Source: Bacteroidota bacterium
Lineage (GTDB): Bacteria > Bacteroidota > Bacteroidia > CAILMK01
Assembly: GCA_013288555.1 (NCBI GenBank)
Contig: JABDBQ010000001.1
Coordinates: 94,010-134,561, forward strand
Direction of reading: 5' to 3'
Length of the DNA: 40,552 nucleotides
Notes under the pieces: generated by a model
The model's database searches: none
Seen by the model: only the letters and a program-made list of their open reading frames with translations
What the model was told of the DNA's origin: nothing
Program-made: the position numbers and the translations under genes
Part shown: positions 1-7,452 of the stretch, piece after piece
Numbering within the stretch: position 1 is the first letter of the stretch
How the letters are laid out: every line of letters begins with the position of its first letter

Positions 1-632
1 CCATTCCATTGCATCTGTATGTCACTCACTTTGCCTCCAGGATGCACTATAAATTCATATTTCATTCCATTTGCCTGGGCATGAAGAACCATATCTACAT
101 AAGGATAAACATCTTTGTAAGTGATGGTTTTGTAAGTGCGGACATTGGTAATTCCAGAATCTGCATTTCCTGTGGTGTAGTAGTTTTCGTAATATTGCTG
201 CCGGTCAGAAGCTAGGATTTCGGCGGCGGGGTTGGAGTTTATTAAGACAAGATCGGCGCGATTAATAGTAGTTTTAGAAGGTTCCGATATTTCGCGCTTT
301 GATTGATCGAATCCCCCTCTCGAAGAAGTCGGGACAGGTGCCCCCTTTGTAAAGGGGGATTCCGTTTCTATCCCAGTTGCCTCGGAAACATCATTCTTTG
401 AATTTTCAGTTTTAGTAAAAACAAAATTTATTTTGCCTTGTTGGCAATATAAATAAACCCCACCCTGGTGACCATAGTACCGAATTTTTGATGGTCTAAT
501 CTGTCCTTTATTTTCTGCAAAATTCCAATCCGTATGGTTTATGAATTGTTTTGGTATAGGATTATTACCAGCACGCAGGCCATAAGATCCAAGCAAAAAT
601 AAGATAAACAGGATGTTTTTTTTAAGTTTCAT
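1..632 (-). CDS. DUF7948-type secreted surface protein, N-terminal part (runs off the left edge)
   Basis: Reading leftward from the ATG at 632, the frame stays open to the window edge (210 codons). It starts with a signal peptide (MKLKKNILFILFLLGSYG), followed by the motif WNFAENKGQ near residue 36. Near residues 165-210 comes a segment of the type YKDVYPYVDMVLHAQANGMKYEF. ENKGQ plus a YP(N/Y)(I/V)D stretch is typical of the N-terminal domain of large Bacteroidota surface proteins that often carry SBBP, PKD or T9SS sorting domains further on; that part lies outside the window. Residues 91-108 (ESPFTKGAPVPTSSRGGF) are encoded by a dispersed intergenic-type repeat lying in frame. Exact function unknown; a secreted or surface-attached structural or adhesive role is inferred from the family. 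Confidence 0.75.
   Translation of the reverse strand, partial: MKLKKNILFILFLLGSYGLRAGNNPIPKQFINHTDWNFAENKGQIRPSKIRYYGHQGGVYLYCQQGKINFVFTKTENSKNDVSEATGIETESPFTKGAPVPTSSRGGFDQSKREISEPSKTTINRADLVLINSNPAAEILASDRQQYYENYYTTGNADSGITNVRTYKTITYKDVYPYVDMVLHAQANGMKYEFIVHPGGKVSDIQMQWN
310..362. repeat. AATCCCCC...GGGGGATT dispersed repeat inside a coding region
   Basis: A 53-bp sequence with complementary ends (AATCCCCC and GGGGGATT) that contains one copy of the 21-nt hairpin element at 318-338. A second relative lies in the pabB-sucA spacer at 21787-21843 with the same order of parts. Here it lies inside the leftward surface-protein gene and adds about 18 residues without breaking the frame. Confidence 0.75.
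318..338 (-). repeat. 21-nt hairpin element, copy 1 (in frame in a CDS)
   Basis: Read on the minus strand it is CCTG followed by TCCCGACTTCTTCGAGA, a 6-bp stem with one mismatch around a 5-nt loop. It is translated as PVPTSSR in the surface protein. It matches the copies at 13199-13219, 21801-21821 and 21921-21941. Confidence 0.75.
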
Positions 633-702
633 TTTGATATAGGCTTAGACAAATATATTAAATTTCAGATTATTAATTTTATAAATTATTTTTTAAATTT
701 TT

Positions 703-787
703 GTCCGTGGTCGGCGTCCCCGCCGAACAGCTTCTTTTAAATCTACAGAATGTTCAGGAGTGGTCGGCGGGGACGCCAACCACGGAC
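703..787. repeat. 85-bp inverted-repeat hairpin element, copy A
   Basis: Two 24-nt arms (703-726 and 764-787) are reverse complements with one mismatch, around a 37-nt loop. The arms begin GTCCGTGGTCGGCGTCCCC. The arms are GC-rich and the flanks AT-rich. Copy B at 1690-1774 has the same length and orientation and differs at 3 of 85 positions. It lies just upstream of the promoter of the lipoprotein gene at 856. No ORF; it looks like a MITE- or REP-sized non-autonomous element. Confidence 0.85.
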
Positions 788-820
788 AGGAAAAATATTT
801 GGAATTGTCATAACAATTTT

Positions 821-828
821 TAATTTTG
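821..828 (+). promoter_or_regulatory. Bacteroidota -7 box TAATTTTG for the lipoprotein gene
   Basis: Matches the Bacteroidota consensus TAnnTTTG, with a TTTG at 798-801 after a 19-nt spacer, the expected -33 arrangement. The gene starts at 856, giving a leader of roughly 25 nt. Confidence 0.5.
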
Positions 829-855
829 ATATGCGAAACCTAAACTAAACCCCGT

Positions 856-1497
856 ATGAAACCCCTATTTCGCATTTTATTATTCATTTTTATTGTTGGA
901 TTTTCCTTCTTTTCTGGTTGTCAGAAACCAGATGATAGCAACACCTGCAACGATCCCATCAAAGAATGGCCTTTCCTTTCCACAGCCAGTCGGTGGCTTT
1001 TTGACCCAATAAAGGTTGGGGATATGATAAAGTTTAATGTCTATCACAGGAACGATAGGTCTTCTCCGTACGTGTACCGCAGAAGTGAAACCTTCATGGT
1101 AAAAGATACTGGCATACAAAAAGTAACTCAACCGAACGCTTATACAAACCTCAATTGCAATGAATTAATGATAGGTGATTATCTGGTTGCTGATATTACT
1201 GGACCGGAATCATTGACATGTGAATTAGATTATTTGGCATATACAGACTTATTGATCACATTACAGGGGGAAAACTTTGGTGTTGGTGATATTCAATACC
1301 AGGCTCACCAAGTCAATTGGAACGATAGTTTGGTAATAGGTGGTCAGAAATTTTATAGCGTAAAGAATTTTCAGGGGATAGAAATAGGTACAAATAATTA
1401 TTATGTTGACAGTACTTATTGTTTTTATAACCTTCAATATGGAATGCTTAAATTCATAATAAATGACACCCTCATTTACCAGAGAACACTTCATTAG
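856..1497 (+). CDS. Hypothetical secreted lipoprotein
   Basis: 213 aa. The N-terminus is a lipoprotein signal peptide: basic start, hydrophobic stretch, then FFSGC with Cys22 as the likely lipidated residue, followed by QKPDDSN. No Asp follows the Cys. The mature part is rich in Tyr, Asn and Asp, with alternating hydrophobic residues suggesting beta structure. I recognise no domain. A TTTG-N19-TAATTTTG promoter lies just upstream. The gene sits between two copies of an 85-bp repeat and is not obviously part of an operon. An envelope location is well supported; the function is unknown. Confidence 0.8.
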   Translation: MKPLFRILLFIFIVGFSFFSGCQKPDDSNTCNDPIKEWPFLSTASRWLFDPIKVGDMIKFNVYHRNDRSSPYVYRRSETFMVKDTGIQKVTQPNAYTNLNCNELMIGDYLVADITGPESLTCELDYLAYTDLLITLQGENFGVGDIQYQAHQVNWNDSLVIGGQKFYSVKNFQGIEIGTNNYYVDSTYCFYNLQYGMLKFIINDTLIYQRTLH

Positions 1498-1519
1498 CAA
1501 ACCTTAAATCTATGATATT

Positions 1520-1744
1520 ATGAAAAAGAGAATTGCCGCATTGCGGAAGGTCTTGTTGTGCCTTATCATTACAACAGTTTGCTCAACATTTTCCTATGGG
1601 CAACCCAGTTACAGCATGCCCAAATCAGTAACCAAGAACCCTAGTTTAGGCAAGTGGAATCCGGTACAGGCTTATAATTCCGGGCCATTGTCCCTGGTCG
1701 GCGTCCCCGCCGAACAGCTTCTTTTAAATCTACGGAATGTTTAG
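1520..1744 (+). pseudogene. Secreted-protein gene truncated by the 85-bp repeat
   Basis: The ORF opens with a clear signal peptide (basic MKKRIAALRK, hydrophobic core LLCLIITTVCSTF, then SYGQ), followed by about 30 mature residues. At codon 57 it runs into repeat copy B at 1690. The last residues (LVGVPAEQLLLNLRNV) are purely repeat-encoded, and the stop TAG is created by a T that is C in copy A. No continuation of the original protein is visible after the repeat. I read this as the 5' remnant of a secreted protein cut by the element; a short functional secreted peptide cannot be excluded. The ATG lies 22 bp after the preceding lipoprotein gene, so the two may once have been co-transcribed. 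Confidence 0.6.
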
Positions 1745-1774
1745 GAGTGGTCGGCGGGGACGCCAACCACGGAC
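1690..1774. repeat. 85-bp inverted-repeat hairpin element, copy B
   Basis: Arms at 1690-1713 and 1751-1774 with a 37-nt loop. It differs from copy A at one left-arm base and two loop bases. It truncates the ORF beginning at 1520 and lies about 90 bp before sppA. Confidence 0.85.
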
Positions 1775-1861
1775 AGGAGATGAATATTCTTAAAATTCAT
1801 CCTGAGATCAAATATCACAGAATTTCCTACCTTCGCTTCCAAATATAATATCCCAATCATT

Positions 1862-3616
1862 ATGCTTGCATTTTTCAGAACATTACTGGCCACGATCATA
1901 GGTTTTTTCCTGTGTATATTTATCATATTCATCATATTTGCCGCCATAGCAGCCGGAACAAAGAAAAAGGTTGCTGTAAAGGATAATTCCATCCTTGAAA
2001 TCAACCTGAATGAAGCCATCCCTGAAAGGCCTACTGATAATCCGCTGAAAGACATCTCTTTTATCGCAGAGAATTTCAAACTTCCCTTGTCTCTAAAAGA
2101 AATCCTGGATGATATTAAAAACGCCAAAGACGATCCTAAAATTAAAGGAATATACCTGCAAACGGATATGATGCAGGCAGGATTATCAACTGTAAATGAA
2201 ATAAGGAATGCCCTGATAGATTTTAAAAAATCAGGGAAATTCATTTACGCGTACAGTGAAATTTATACTCAGAAAAACTATTACCTGGCTTCTGTGGCTG
2301 ATAGTATATATGTGAATCCCAATGGGTTGTTTGATTTTGCCGGTTTTCATTCAGAGCAGATCTTTTTTAAAGGTTTGCTGGACAAACTTGAAATCAAACC
2401 CATTCTTATAAGAGAAGGCAAATACAAAAGTGCCGGGGAAACCTTTACCCAGACCAGTATGAGCGATGCCAACCGCAAGCAGGTAACTGATTTTATGAAT
2501 TCGTTTTATGATTATTACCTGGCAAGGATTGATAGTTCAAGGCATATACCTGCCGCAAGGTTGCGTACGATTGCCGACAGCCTGCTTATTAAATTACCTT
2601 CTGATGCCGTGAAATTGAAACTGGCTGACAGACTGGCCTATAAAGACAATGTGCTTGCTGCCATCCGGATGAAACTGGGTGTGAAAACCAACAAAGAAAT
2701 CAACAAAATTTCATTGGATGATTATAATGAAGTGGATCACAAATTAAAGCCAAGTGGTGGAAATAGAATAGCCCTGATCTATGCTGCGGGAGATATAAGC
2801 GGAGGCGAGGGTAGTGAAAAAAGTGTAGGTTCTGAAAAACTTTCAGAATCTATAAGGGAAGCCGCTGCAGATGATGAAGTTAAAGCCATTGTACTGCGTG
2901 TGAACTCACCGGGAGGAAGTGCGCTTGCGTCTGATGTTATCTGGCGCGAAGTAGTCCTGGCGAAGCAGAAAAAACCGGTAATTGCTTCTTTTGGTGATGT
3001 TGCGGCTTCAGGCGGATATTATATCGCAGCACCGGCTGATTATATCATCGCCGAGCCGACCAGTATTACAGGTTCAATCGGGGTTTTCGGATTGCTTGCC
3101 AATATGGAAGATTTCTGGAAAGATAAACTGGGAATTACCTGGGATCGGGTGAAAACAAGTAAATATGCCGATGTGGGCAACCCTAACCGCCCGATGACAG
3201 ATGAAGAGAAAAATATTATCCAGATGCTGATTGATTCTACTTATAAATCATTCAAAAACAGGGTAGCAACCGGTCGCCACCTGAAACCCGAATTTGTAGA
3301 TTCTATTGCACAAGGCCATGTATATTCCGGAATCCAGGCAAAAGAATTGGGACTGGTGGACGCATTGGGCAGCCTGGATGATGCTATCGCTTACGCAGCA
3401 AAGAAAGCCAATATCACGAGCTACGGAATCAAGATCATGCCTGAGTTTAACAATAATCTGTTCAAGGCATTCAACAGGATGAGCATGGCAAAAAGCGAAG
3501 CTGAAATAGAACAAAACCTTGGCGCTGAAAATTATGCCATCATAAAGAGAGCAGCGAGCATAAAGGATATGCAGGGTATATTAATGTTCTATCCTTATGA
3601 TCTGAATATTCATTAA
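1862..3616 (+). CDS. sppA: Signal peptide peptidase SppA, 67K type
   Basis: 584 aa, the length of the double-domain form. SppA is a membrane-bound Ser/Lys protease that degrades cleaved signal peptides. An N-terminal membrane anchor spans about residues 10-31. The first peptidase S49 domain carries the general-base lysine in REGKYKSAGE (K189). The second carries the nucleophile in DVAASGGYYIAAPA (S383), preceded by VLRVNSPGGSALAS. Both catalytic elements are intact. It is transcribed alone, rightward, and ends 50 bp before the convergent DUF349 gene. The start at 1862 places the anchor directly at the N-terminus. Confidence 0.95.
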   Translation: MLAFFRTLLATIIGFFLCIFIIFIIFAAIAAGTKKKVAVKDNSILEINLNEAIPERPTDNPLKDISFIAENFKLPLSLKEILDDIKNAKDDPKIKGIYLQTDMMQAGLSTVNEIRNALIDFKKSGKFIYAYSEIYTQKNYYLASVADSIYVNPNGLFDFAGFHSEQIFFKGLLDKLEIKPILIREGKYKSAGETFTQTSMSDANRKQVTDFMNSFYDYYLARIDSSRHIPAARLRTIADSLLIKLPSDAVKLKLADRLAYKDNVLAAIRMKLGVKTNKEINKISLDDYNEVDHKLKPSGGNRIALIYAAGDISGGEGSEKSVGSEKLSESIREAAADDEVKAIVLRVNSPGGSALASDVIWREVVLAKQKKPVIASFGDVAASGGYYIAAPADYIIAEPTSITGSIGVFGLLANMEDFWKDKLGITWDRVKTSKYADVGNPNRPMTDEEKNIIQMLIDSTYKSFKNRVATGRHLKPEFVDSIAQGHVYSGIQAKELGLVDALGSLDDAIAYAAKKANITSYGIKIMPEFNNNLFKAFNRMSMAKSEAEIEQNLGAENYAIIKRAASIKDMQGILMFYPYDLNIH

Positions 3617-3666
3617 GAGGATTTGATACAGGAATTTGAAAGAATAAGGAAAAATGTATTTCCCTG

Positions 3667-5724
3667 TTAGCGCCTTGCGGTAGCTCTGATCACTTTTATC
3701 TTTTCCTGGATATCGGTCATTTTGGTCTTCAAATCTGCGATCTCCTTGTTCATTTTTGCTCTCAGATCATCTGCATTTTTGGAATTCCTGAAAAACTCGA
3801 TATTGTTCTCGAGCGTAGCTATCTCACCTTCTATTCGCTTTAACTCCCTGGTGTTTTTTCGTTCTTCAGTTTCAATACGCTCATTACCACCGTTGTCCTT
3901 AGACCATTTCTGGATAGTGAGCCTGTAGCTCAATAATGGATTGGATTTATGATCTTCTTCACTTTTTAGCCCCGCTTTGGCAATCAGTTTATTAAGGGCC
4001 GCATAAAATCGTTTCCTTATTTTATCTTTTTCGCTATAGGGTACATGACCTATTGCAGCGAAATCATCCTGGAATTGATTCACCTGATCCTCAGCTGCTT
4101 CTATTTTCTCTGCTTTGATCAGTTCTTCAATTTTTTCGACAATTTCGGTTTTCAACTTCAGGTTTTCAATCTGCCCTTTTACCATATCTTTATGGCTGTC
4201 AGCTATTTTATCAAATACACTGTTACATGCTGCCCTGAACCTGTTTTTGAGTTTATCAGTATACTGGTAGGGAACGGCACCGAATTTTTTCCATTCCTCC
4301 TGCAATAGAATCACATCTTTTCTATGAGAAGCTGGGTTTTCTGATTTTGCATATTCTTCAGCTTTCTCGCAGAGCTCGGTTTTTCTGGCAAGATTCTGAG
4401 ATTTTTCATGCTTACGCAGTTTGAAAAATTCGTTTTTGTTTTTATTAAACTTGCGGATAGCTGCAGATAAACGTTCTTTCAGCTCATCGTTTTTCTTGAA
4501 CGGAATGGGACCAATGGAGCGCCAGTTTTCAATCCATTGGCTCAGTTCGGTGTTCTTGTTCACCCAGTCTTCTGCGCGATCGGTCTGATAATCAGCAATT
4601 TCTTCAATTTTAGTCATCAGGTCCATCTTGGCCCGGAAGTTTTGCTCACTGATCTTCTGTCTTTCTTCAGAGATCTTTTCTTTCTTCTCATAGATAGGTA
4701 TTACTGCATTTCTGAAACGGAGATTAATATCATCGCGTTTCTCTTTTGGTACGGGACCAACATGTTTCCAGTCGTCCTGATAACCCCTTAAGAGACGGAA
4801 AGCTTCTTCAATATCCTCCATTGCATGGAGGGCTTCAATTTTGGAAATAATATCTTCTTTGGCCGTAAAGTTTCTCTTATTATCAAGGTCTTTAAACTCG
4901 GAATATAATGAACGTTGCTCATAAAATTTATTAACATAAAAATTATAGCTGTTCCAGATGTTTTCTGCATCTGCAATAGGTACATGGCCTGTTTTGCGCC
5001 AGTCTTCCTGTAGTTTTTTAAACTGCGATATGTTAGAAAGATTTTCCTCGTTTTCAACAAATGCCTTGAGGGATTCCAATAACTCCTTTTTGGCAACCAG
5101 GTTTTTCTCTTTTTCTATATTCAGTCCTACAATATAGCCTTCCCTGCTTTTTTTGTATGCCTTAAATGCTTTATTAAAATCATCCCTGATGTTTCCGTCT
5201 TCCCATTCGAAATCATTCTCGTCTTTGCCTTCACTTTTCCATTTTTCCCGGGCATCTTCGAGTGCTTCTTTGGCAAGTTTGTTGAATGCGGAACGGGCCT
5301 GCATTACTTTTTTGTTCATGTTGCGCTCATCACTATGTTCAATAGCGTTAACCACAAATTCGAGCAGGTTCTCACGGGTCATTCCTTCAAACCAGGAATC
5401 ATCGTCCTGGCGGTCATCTTCTTGATCTTCATGAACTTCTTCAGGGATATCTTCCGCGGCTTCAGGCTTTGATCCGGCTGAATGGGCAGTAACCTCTGCA
5501 ATAGTTTCATTTTTAATAGATTCACCCTGTTCTGTTTCAGGGGATTCTTCGACAGATTGCTCCGCTGTTTCGGGTTCAGCAATCATCGTTTCGGTCATTT
5601 CATCAATGATCTGTTTTGGTTCGCCTGAAGCAATAACTTCTGTTTCAGGACGTAATTGTTCTTCTTTCATTTTTTCGGTTTCTTCACTTTCTGAAGAGTT
5701 ATTTTCGTTGCTTAATTCACTCAT
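3667..5724 (-). CDS. DUF349 repeat protein
   Basis: 685 aa. The first ~110 residues are highly acidic (Glu/Asp/Ser/Thr-rich, probably disordered). The rest is almost wholly charged helix with at least five copies of the DUF349 core pattern W-x3-G-x-(V/I)-P followed by a basic helix, for example DWRKTGHVP, DWKHVGPVP, NWRSIGPIP, EWKKFGAVP and a divergent DFAAIGHVP. The C-terminal ~70 residues form a coiled coil. It has no signal peptide, so it is probably cytoplasmic. DUF349 proteins of this length are common in Bacteroidota but I know of no assigned function. Divergent from the HMG-CoA lyase gene across a 77-bp spacer. Confidence 0.9.
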   Translation of the reverse strand: MSELSNENNSSESEETEKMKEEQLRPETEVIASGEPKQIIDEMTETMIAEPETAEQSVEESPETEQGESIKNETIAEVTAHSAGSKPEAAEDIPEEVHEDQEDDRQDDDSWFEGMTRENLLEFVVNAIEHSDERNMNKKVMQARSAFNKLAKEALEDAREKWKSEGKDENDFEWEDGNIRDDFNKAFKAYKKSREGYIVGLNIEKEKNLVAKKELLESLKAFVENEENLSNISQFKKLQEDWRKTGHVPIADAENIWNSYNFYVNKFYEQRSLYSEFKDLDNKRNFTAKEDIISKIEALHAMEDIEEAFRLLRGYQDDWKHVGPVPKEKRDDINLRFRNAVIPIYEKKEKISEERQKISEQNFRAKMDLMTKIEEIADYQTDRAEDWVNKNTELSQWIENWRSIGPIPFKKNDELKERLSAAIRKFNKNKNEFFKLRKHEKSQNLARKTELCEKAEEYAKSENPASHRKDVILLQEEWKKFGAVPYQYTDKLKNRFRAACNSVFDKIADSHKDMVKGQIENLKLKTEIVEKIEELIKAEKIEAAEDQVNQFQDDFAAIGHVPYSEKDKIRKRFYAALNKLIAKAGLKSEEDHKSNPLLSYRLTIQKWSKDNGGNERIETEERKNTRELKRIEGEIATLENNIEFFRNSKNADDLRAKMNKEIADLKTKMTDIQEKIKVIRATARR

Positions 5725-5763
5725 GTTTTCCTTAATGGAAGTCTATTACAATGCTTATTAACT

Positions 5764-5771
5764 TAAATTTG
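5764..5771 (+). promoter_or_regulatory. -7 box TAAATTTG for the HMG-CoA lyase gene
   Basis: Exact TAnnTTTG match 30 bp before the ATG at 5802. It nearly abuts an opposite-strand box at 5775-5782. Confidence 0.45.
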
Positions 5772-5774
5772 TAT

Positions 5775-5782
5775 CAAAAATA
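5775..5782 (-). promoter_or_regulatory. -7 box TATTTTTG for the DUF349 gene
   Basis: On the minus strand this is an exact TAnnTTTG match, about 50 bp upstream of the ATG at 5724. With the plus-strand box at 5764-5771 the two predicted promoters face each other and overlap. Confidence 0.4.
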
Positions 5783-5801
5783 AGGATTTATTTTCAAATA
5801 A

Positions 5802-6686
5802 ATGTCAAACAAAGATACAATAGCCGGTCATGCCAAGCTTATTGAATGTCCGCGTGATGCGATGCAAGGTATTCATGAATACATTCCCATTGATTTGAAG
5901 GCCAAATATATAAACTTATTATTGAAATGCGGCTTTGATACGATAGATTTTGGAAGTTTTGTTTCGCCGAAGGCCATACCTCAATTAAGGGATACTTCAC
6001 AAGTTATTGAAAAACTTGATTTTACGTCAGGTAATACAAAATTGCTTGCTATTATAGCAAATATCCGCGGCGCAGAAGATGCGGTTAAATTTGAGCAGAT
6101 TTCTTATCTCGGTTACCCGTTTTCTTTATCGGAAACATTTCAGCAGCGCAACACAAACCGGAGTATTTCAGTTGCATACGAGGACCTGATACAAATGCAG
6201 GAGCTTTGTGTAAAGAATAGTAAAGAACTGGTTGTCTATTTCTCTATGGGCTTCGGAAATCCTTATGGCGATGCCTGGAATGCAGAAATTGTAACGGAAT
6301 GGCTTGAGAAACTGACCAAAGAAGACATCAAAATATTCAGCCTCGCGGATACGGTCGGAACAGCTGATCCGAAAGATATTTCCAGTGTTTTTAAAACCGT
6401 TTCAGCACTCCATCCTCACCTTGAAATCGGAGCTCATTTTCATGCGAGACCAGAAATGAGATATGCCAAAATTGAAGCAGCCTGGGAAACCGGTTGTCGC
6501 AGATACGATATGGCTATGATGGGCTTTGGTGGCTGCCCGATGGCTGAGGATGACCTGGTTGGTAATGTTTCGACAGAATTTATGATGGATTTCTTCAAAG
6601 AAAAAGGCATTGAAACCGGTATCAATGCTGATGCTCTTTTCGAAGCCAAAATCGTTGCCAGTGAGATTTTCGGGAAGTATTTTTAG
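5802..6686 (+). CDS. Hydroxymethylglutaryl-CoA lyase
   Basis: 294 aa, usual length. HMG-CoA lyase splits HMG-CoA into acetoacetate and acetyl-CoA, the last step of leucine degradation. The active-site loop that usually reads VGPRDGLQ is here ECPRDAMQG, keeping Arg18, Asp19 and Gln22. SFVSPKAIPQLRDT is the family's substrate-binding segment. The metal-binding HxH is present in GAHFHARPE, and the catalytic cysteine loop is GFGGCPMAEDDLVGNVSTE. The altered first loop is a departure from the textbook motif; I believe it is a Bacteroidota variant, but a related DRE-TIM enzyme remains possible. Transcribed alone; a TAAATTTG box lies 30 bp upstream. Confidence 0.88.
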   Translation: MSNKDTIAGHAKLIECPRDAMQGIHEYIPIDLKAKYINLLLKCGFDTIDFGSFVSPKAIPQLRDTSQVIEKLDFTSGNTKLLAIIANIRGAEDAVKFEQISYLGYPFSLSETFQQRNTNRSISVAYEDLIQMQELCVKNSKELVVYFSMGFGNPYGDAWNAEIVTEWLEKLTKEDIKIFSLADTVGTADPKDISSVFKTVSALHPHLEIGAHFHARPEMRYAKIEAAWETGCRRYDMAMMGFGGCPMAEDDLVGNVSTEFMMDFFKEKGIETGINADALFEAKIVASEIFGKYF

Positions 6687-6751
6687 ACACTTTATAGAAA
6701 TGGATTTCCCGGAGAATCAGATTTCTCGCCGCACTCGAAATGACGAAATAG

Positions 6752-6793
6752 TCATTGTTAACTGTTAACTGATCATTGATAACTGATCATTGC
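6752..6793. repeat. TTAACTG / TGATCATT word array
   Basis: Degenerate 7-8 nt words (TTAACTG, TGATCATT, GATAACTG) repeat in the gap between the convergent HMG-CoA lyase and pcm genes. It sits just after TTTCTCGCCGCACTCGAAAT, which resembles a repeat I have seen in other genomes. Similar in style to the other word arrays here. Confidence 0.6.
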
Positions 6794-6795
6794 CC

Positions 6796-7452
6796 TCACC
6801 ATCCTTTTTCCCCAATCAGAGGAACAAACTTAAACTTATCAAAACGTTCTTCATAGAAATCGTTGTCTGAGTTTCGTTTGATCCGGATCATTTGCTGGGA
6901 ATCCATATCACCTACCGGAATAACCAGAAAACCTCCGATAACAAGTTGATGAAGCAATGCAGAAGGTATTTCAGGTGCAGCGGCCGTCACCAAAATCTTA
7001 TCGAAAGGTGCCTGTTTCGGAAGGCCTAAGGTTCCGTCGCCGGTATATAGTTTTACATGATAGCCCAGGTTTTTGATGACCATTTTGGCCTGATCGCTGA
7101 GTTTCGCGATACGTTCTATTGAAAATACTTTAGCTCCAATGGCAGCCAGAACGCAGGCCTGGTAACCGGAGCCGGTTCCAATTTCAAGCACTTTGTCACC
7201 CGGTTTAATATCCAATAGTTGAGTCTGGTAGACAACAGTATAGGGTTGTGAAATGGTCTGTCCTTCACCTATAGAAAAAGCCTTGTCTTCATAAGCCTGT
7301 TCCGCAAAAGCAGAATCGAGGAAAAAATGTCTTGGGATATCTTCAATCGCTTTTAATAATGCGTGATCGAACTTGCCCTTGCGGGCAATCAATTCTGCAA
7401 GGCGCTTTCGCATGCCTTTATATTTGTACTGGTCTACAAAATTGCTCTGCAT
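6796..7452 (-). CDS. pcm: Protein-L-isoaspartate O-methyltransferase
   Basis: 218 aa from the ATG at 7452; an in-frame ATG at 7476 would add 8 residues. I prefer 7452 because it overlaps the stop of the upstream methyltransferase gene as TAATG, a normal coupling arrangement, and gives the usual length. The enzyme methylates L-isoaspartyl residues with SAM to repair aged proteins. Hallmarks are FSIGEGQTISQPYTVVYQTQ, the SAM motif VLEIGTGSGYQACVLA, and the following acidic strand. Last gene of the leftward guaA cluster. Confidence 0.93.
   Translation of the reverse strand: MQSNFVDQYKYKGMRKRLAELIARKGKFDHALLKAIEDIPRHFFLDSAFAEQAYEDKAFSIGEGQTISQPYTVVYQTQLLDIKPGDKVLEIGTGSGYQACVLAAIGAKVFSIERIAKLSDQAKMVIKNLGYHVKLYTGDGTLGLPKQAPFDKILVTAAAPEIPSALLHQLVIGGFLVIPVGDMDSQQMIRIKRNSDNDFYEERFDKFKFVPLIGEKGW

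Noticed and set aside
9-215. 68-codon plus-strand frame at the left edge
   Set aside because: Antisense to the surface-protein gene, whose signal peptide and ENKGQ motif make the minus strand convincing.
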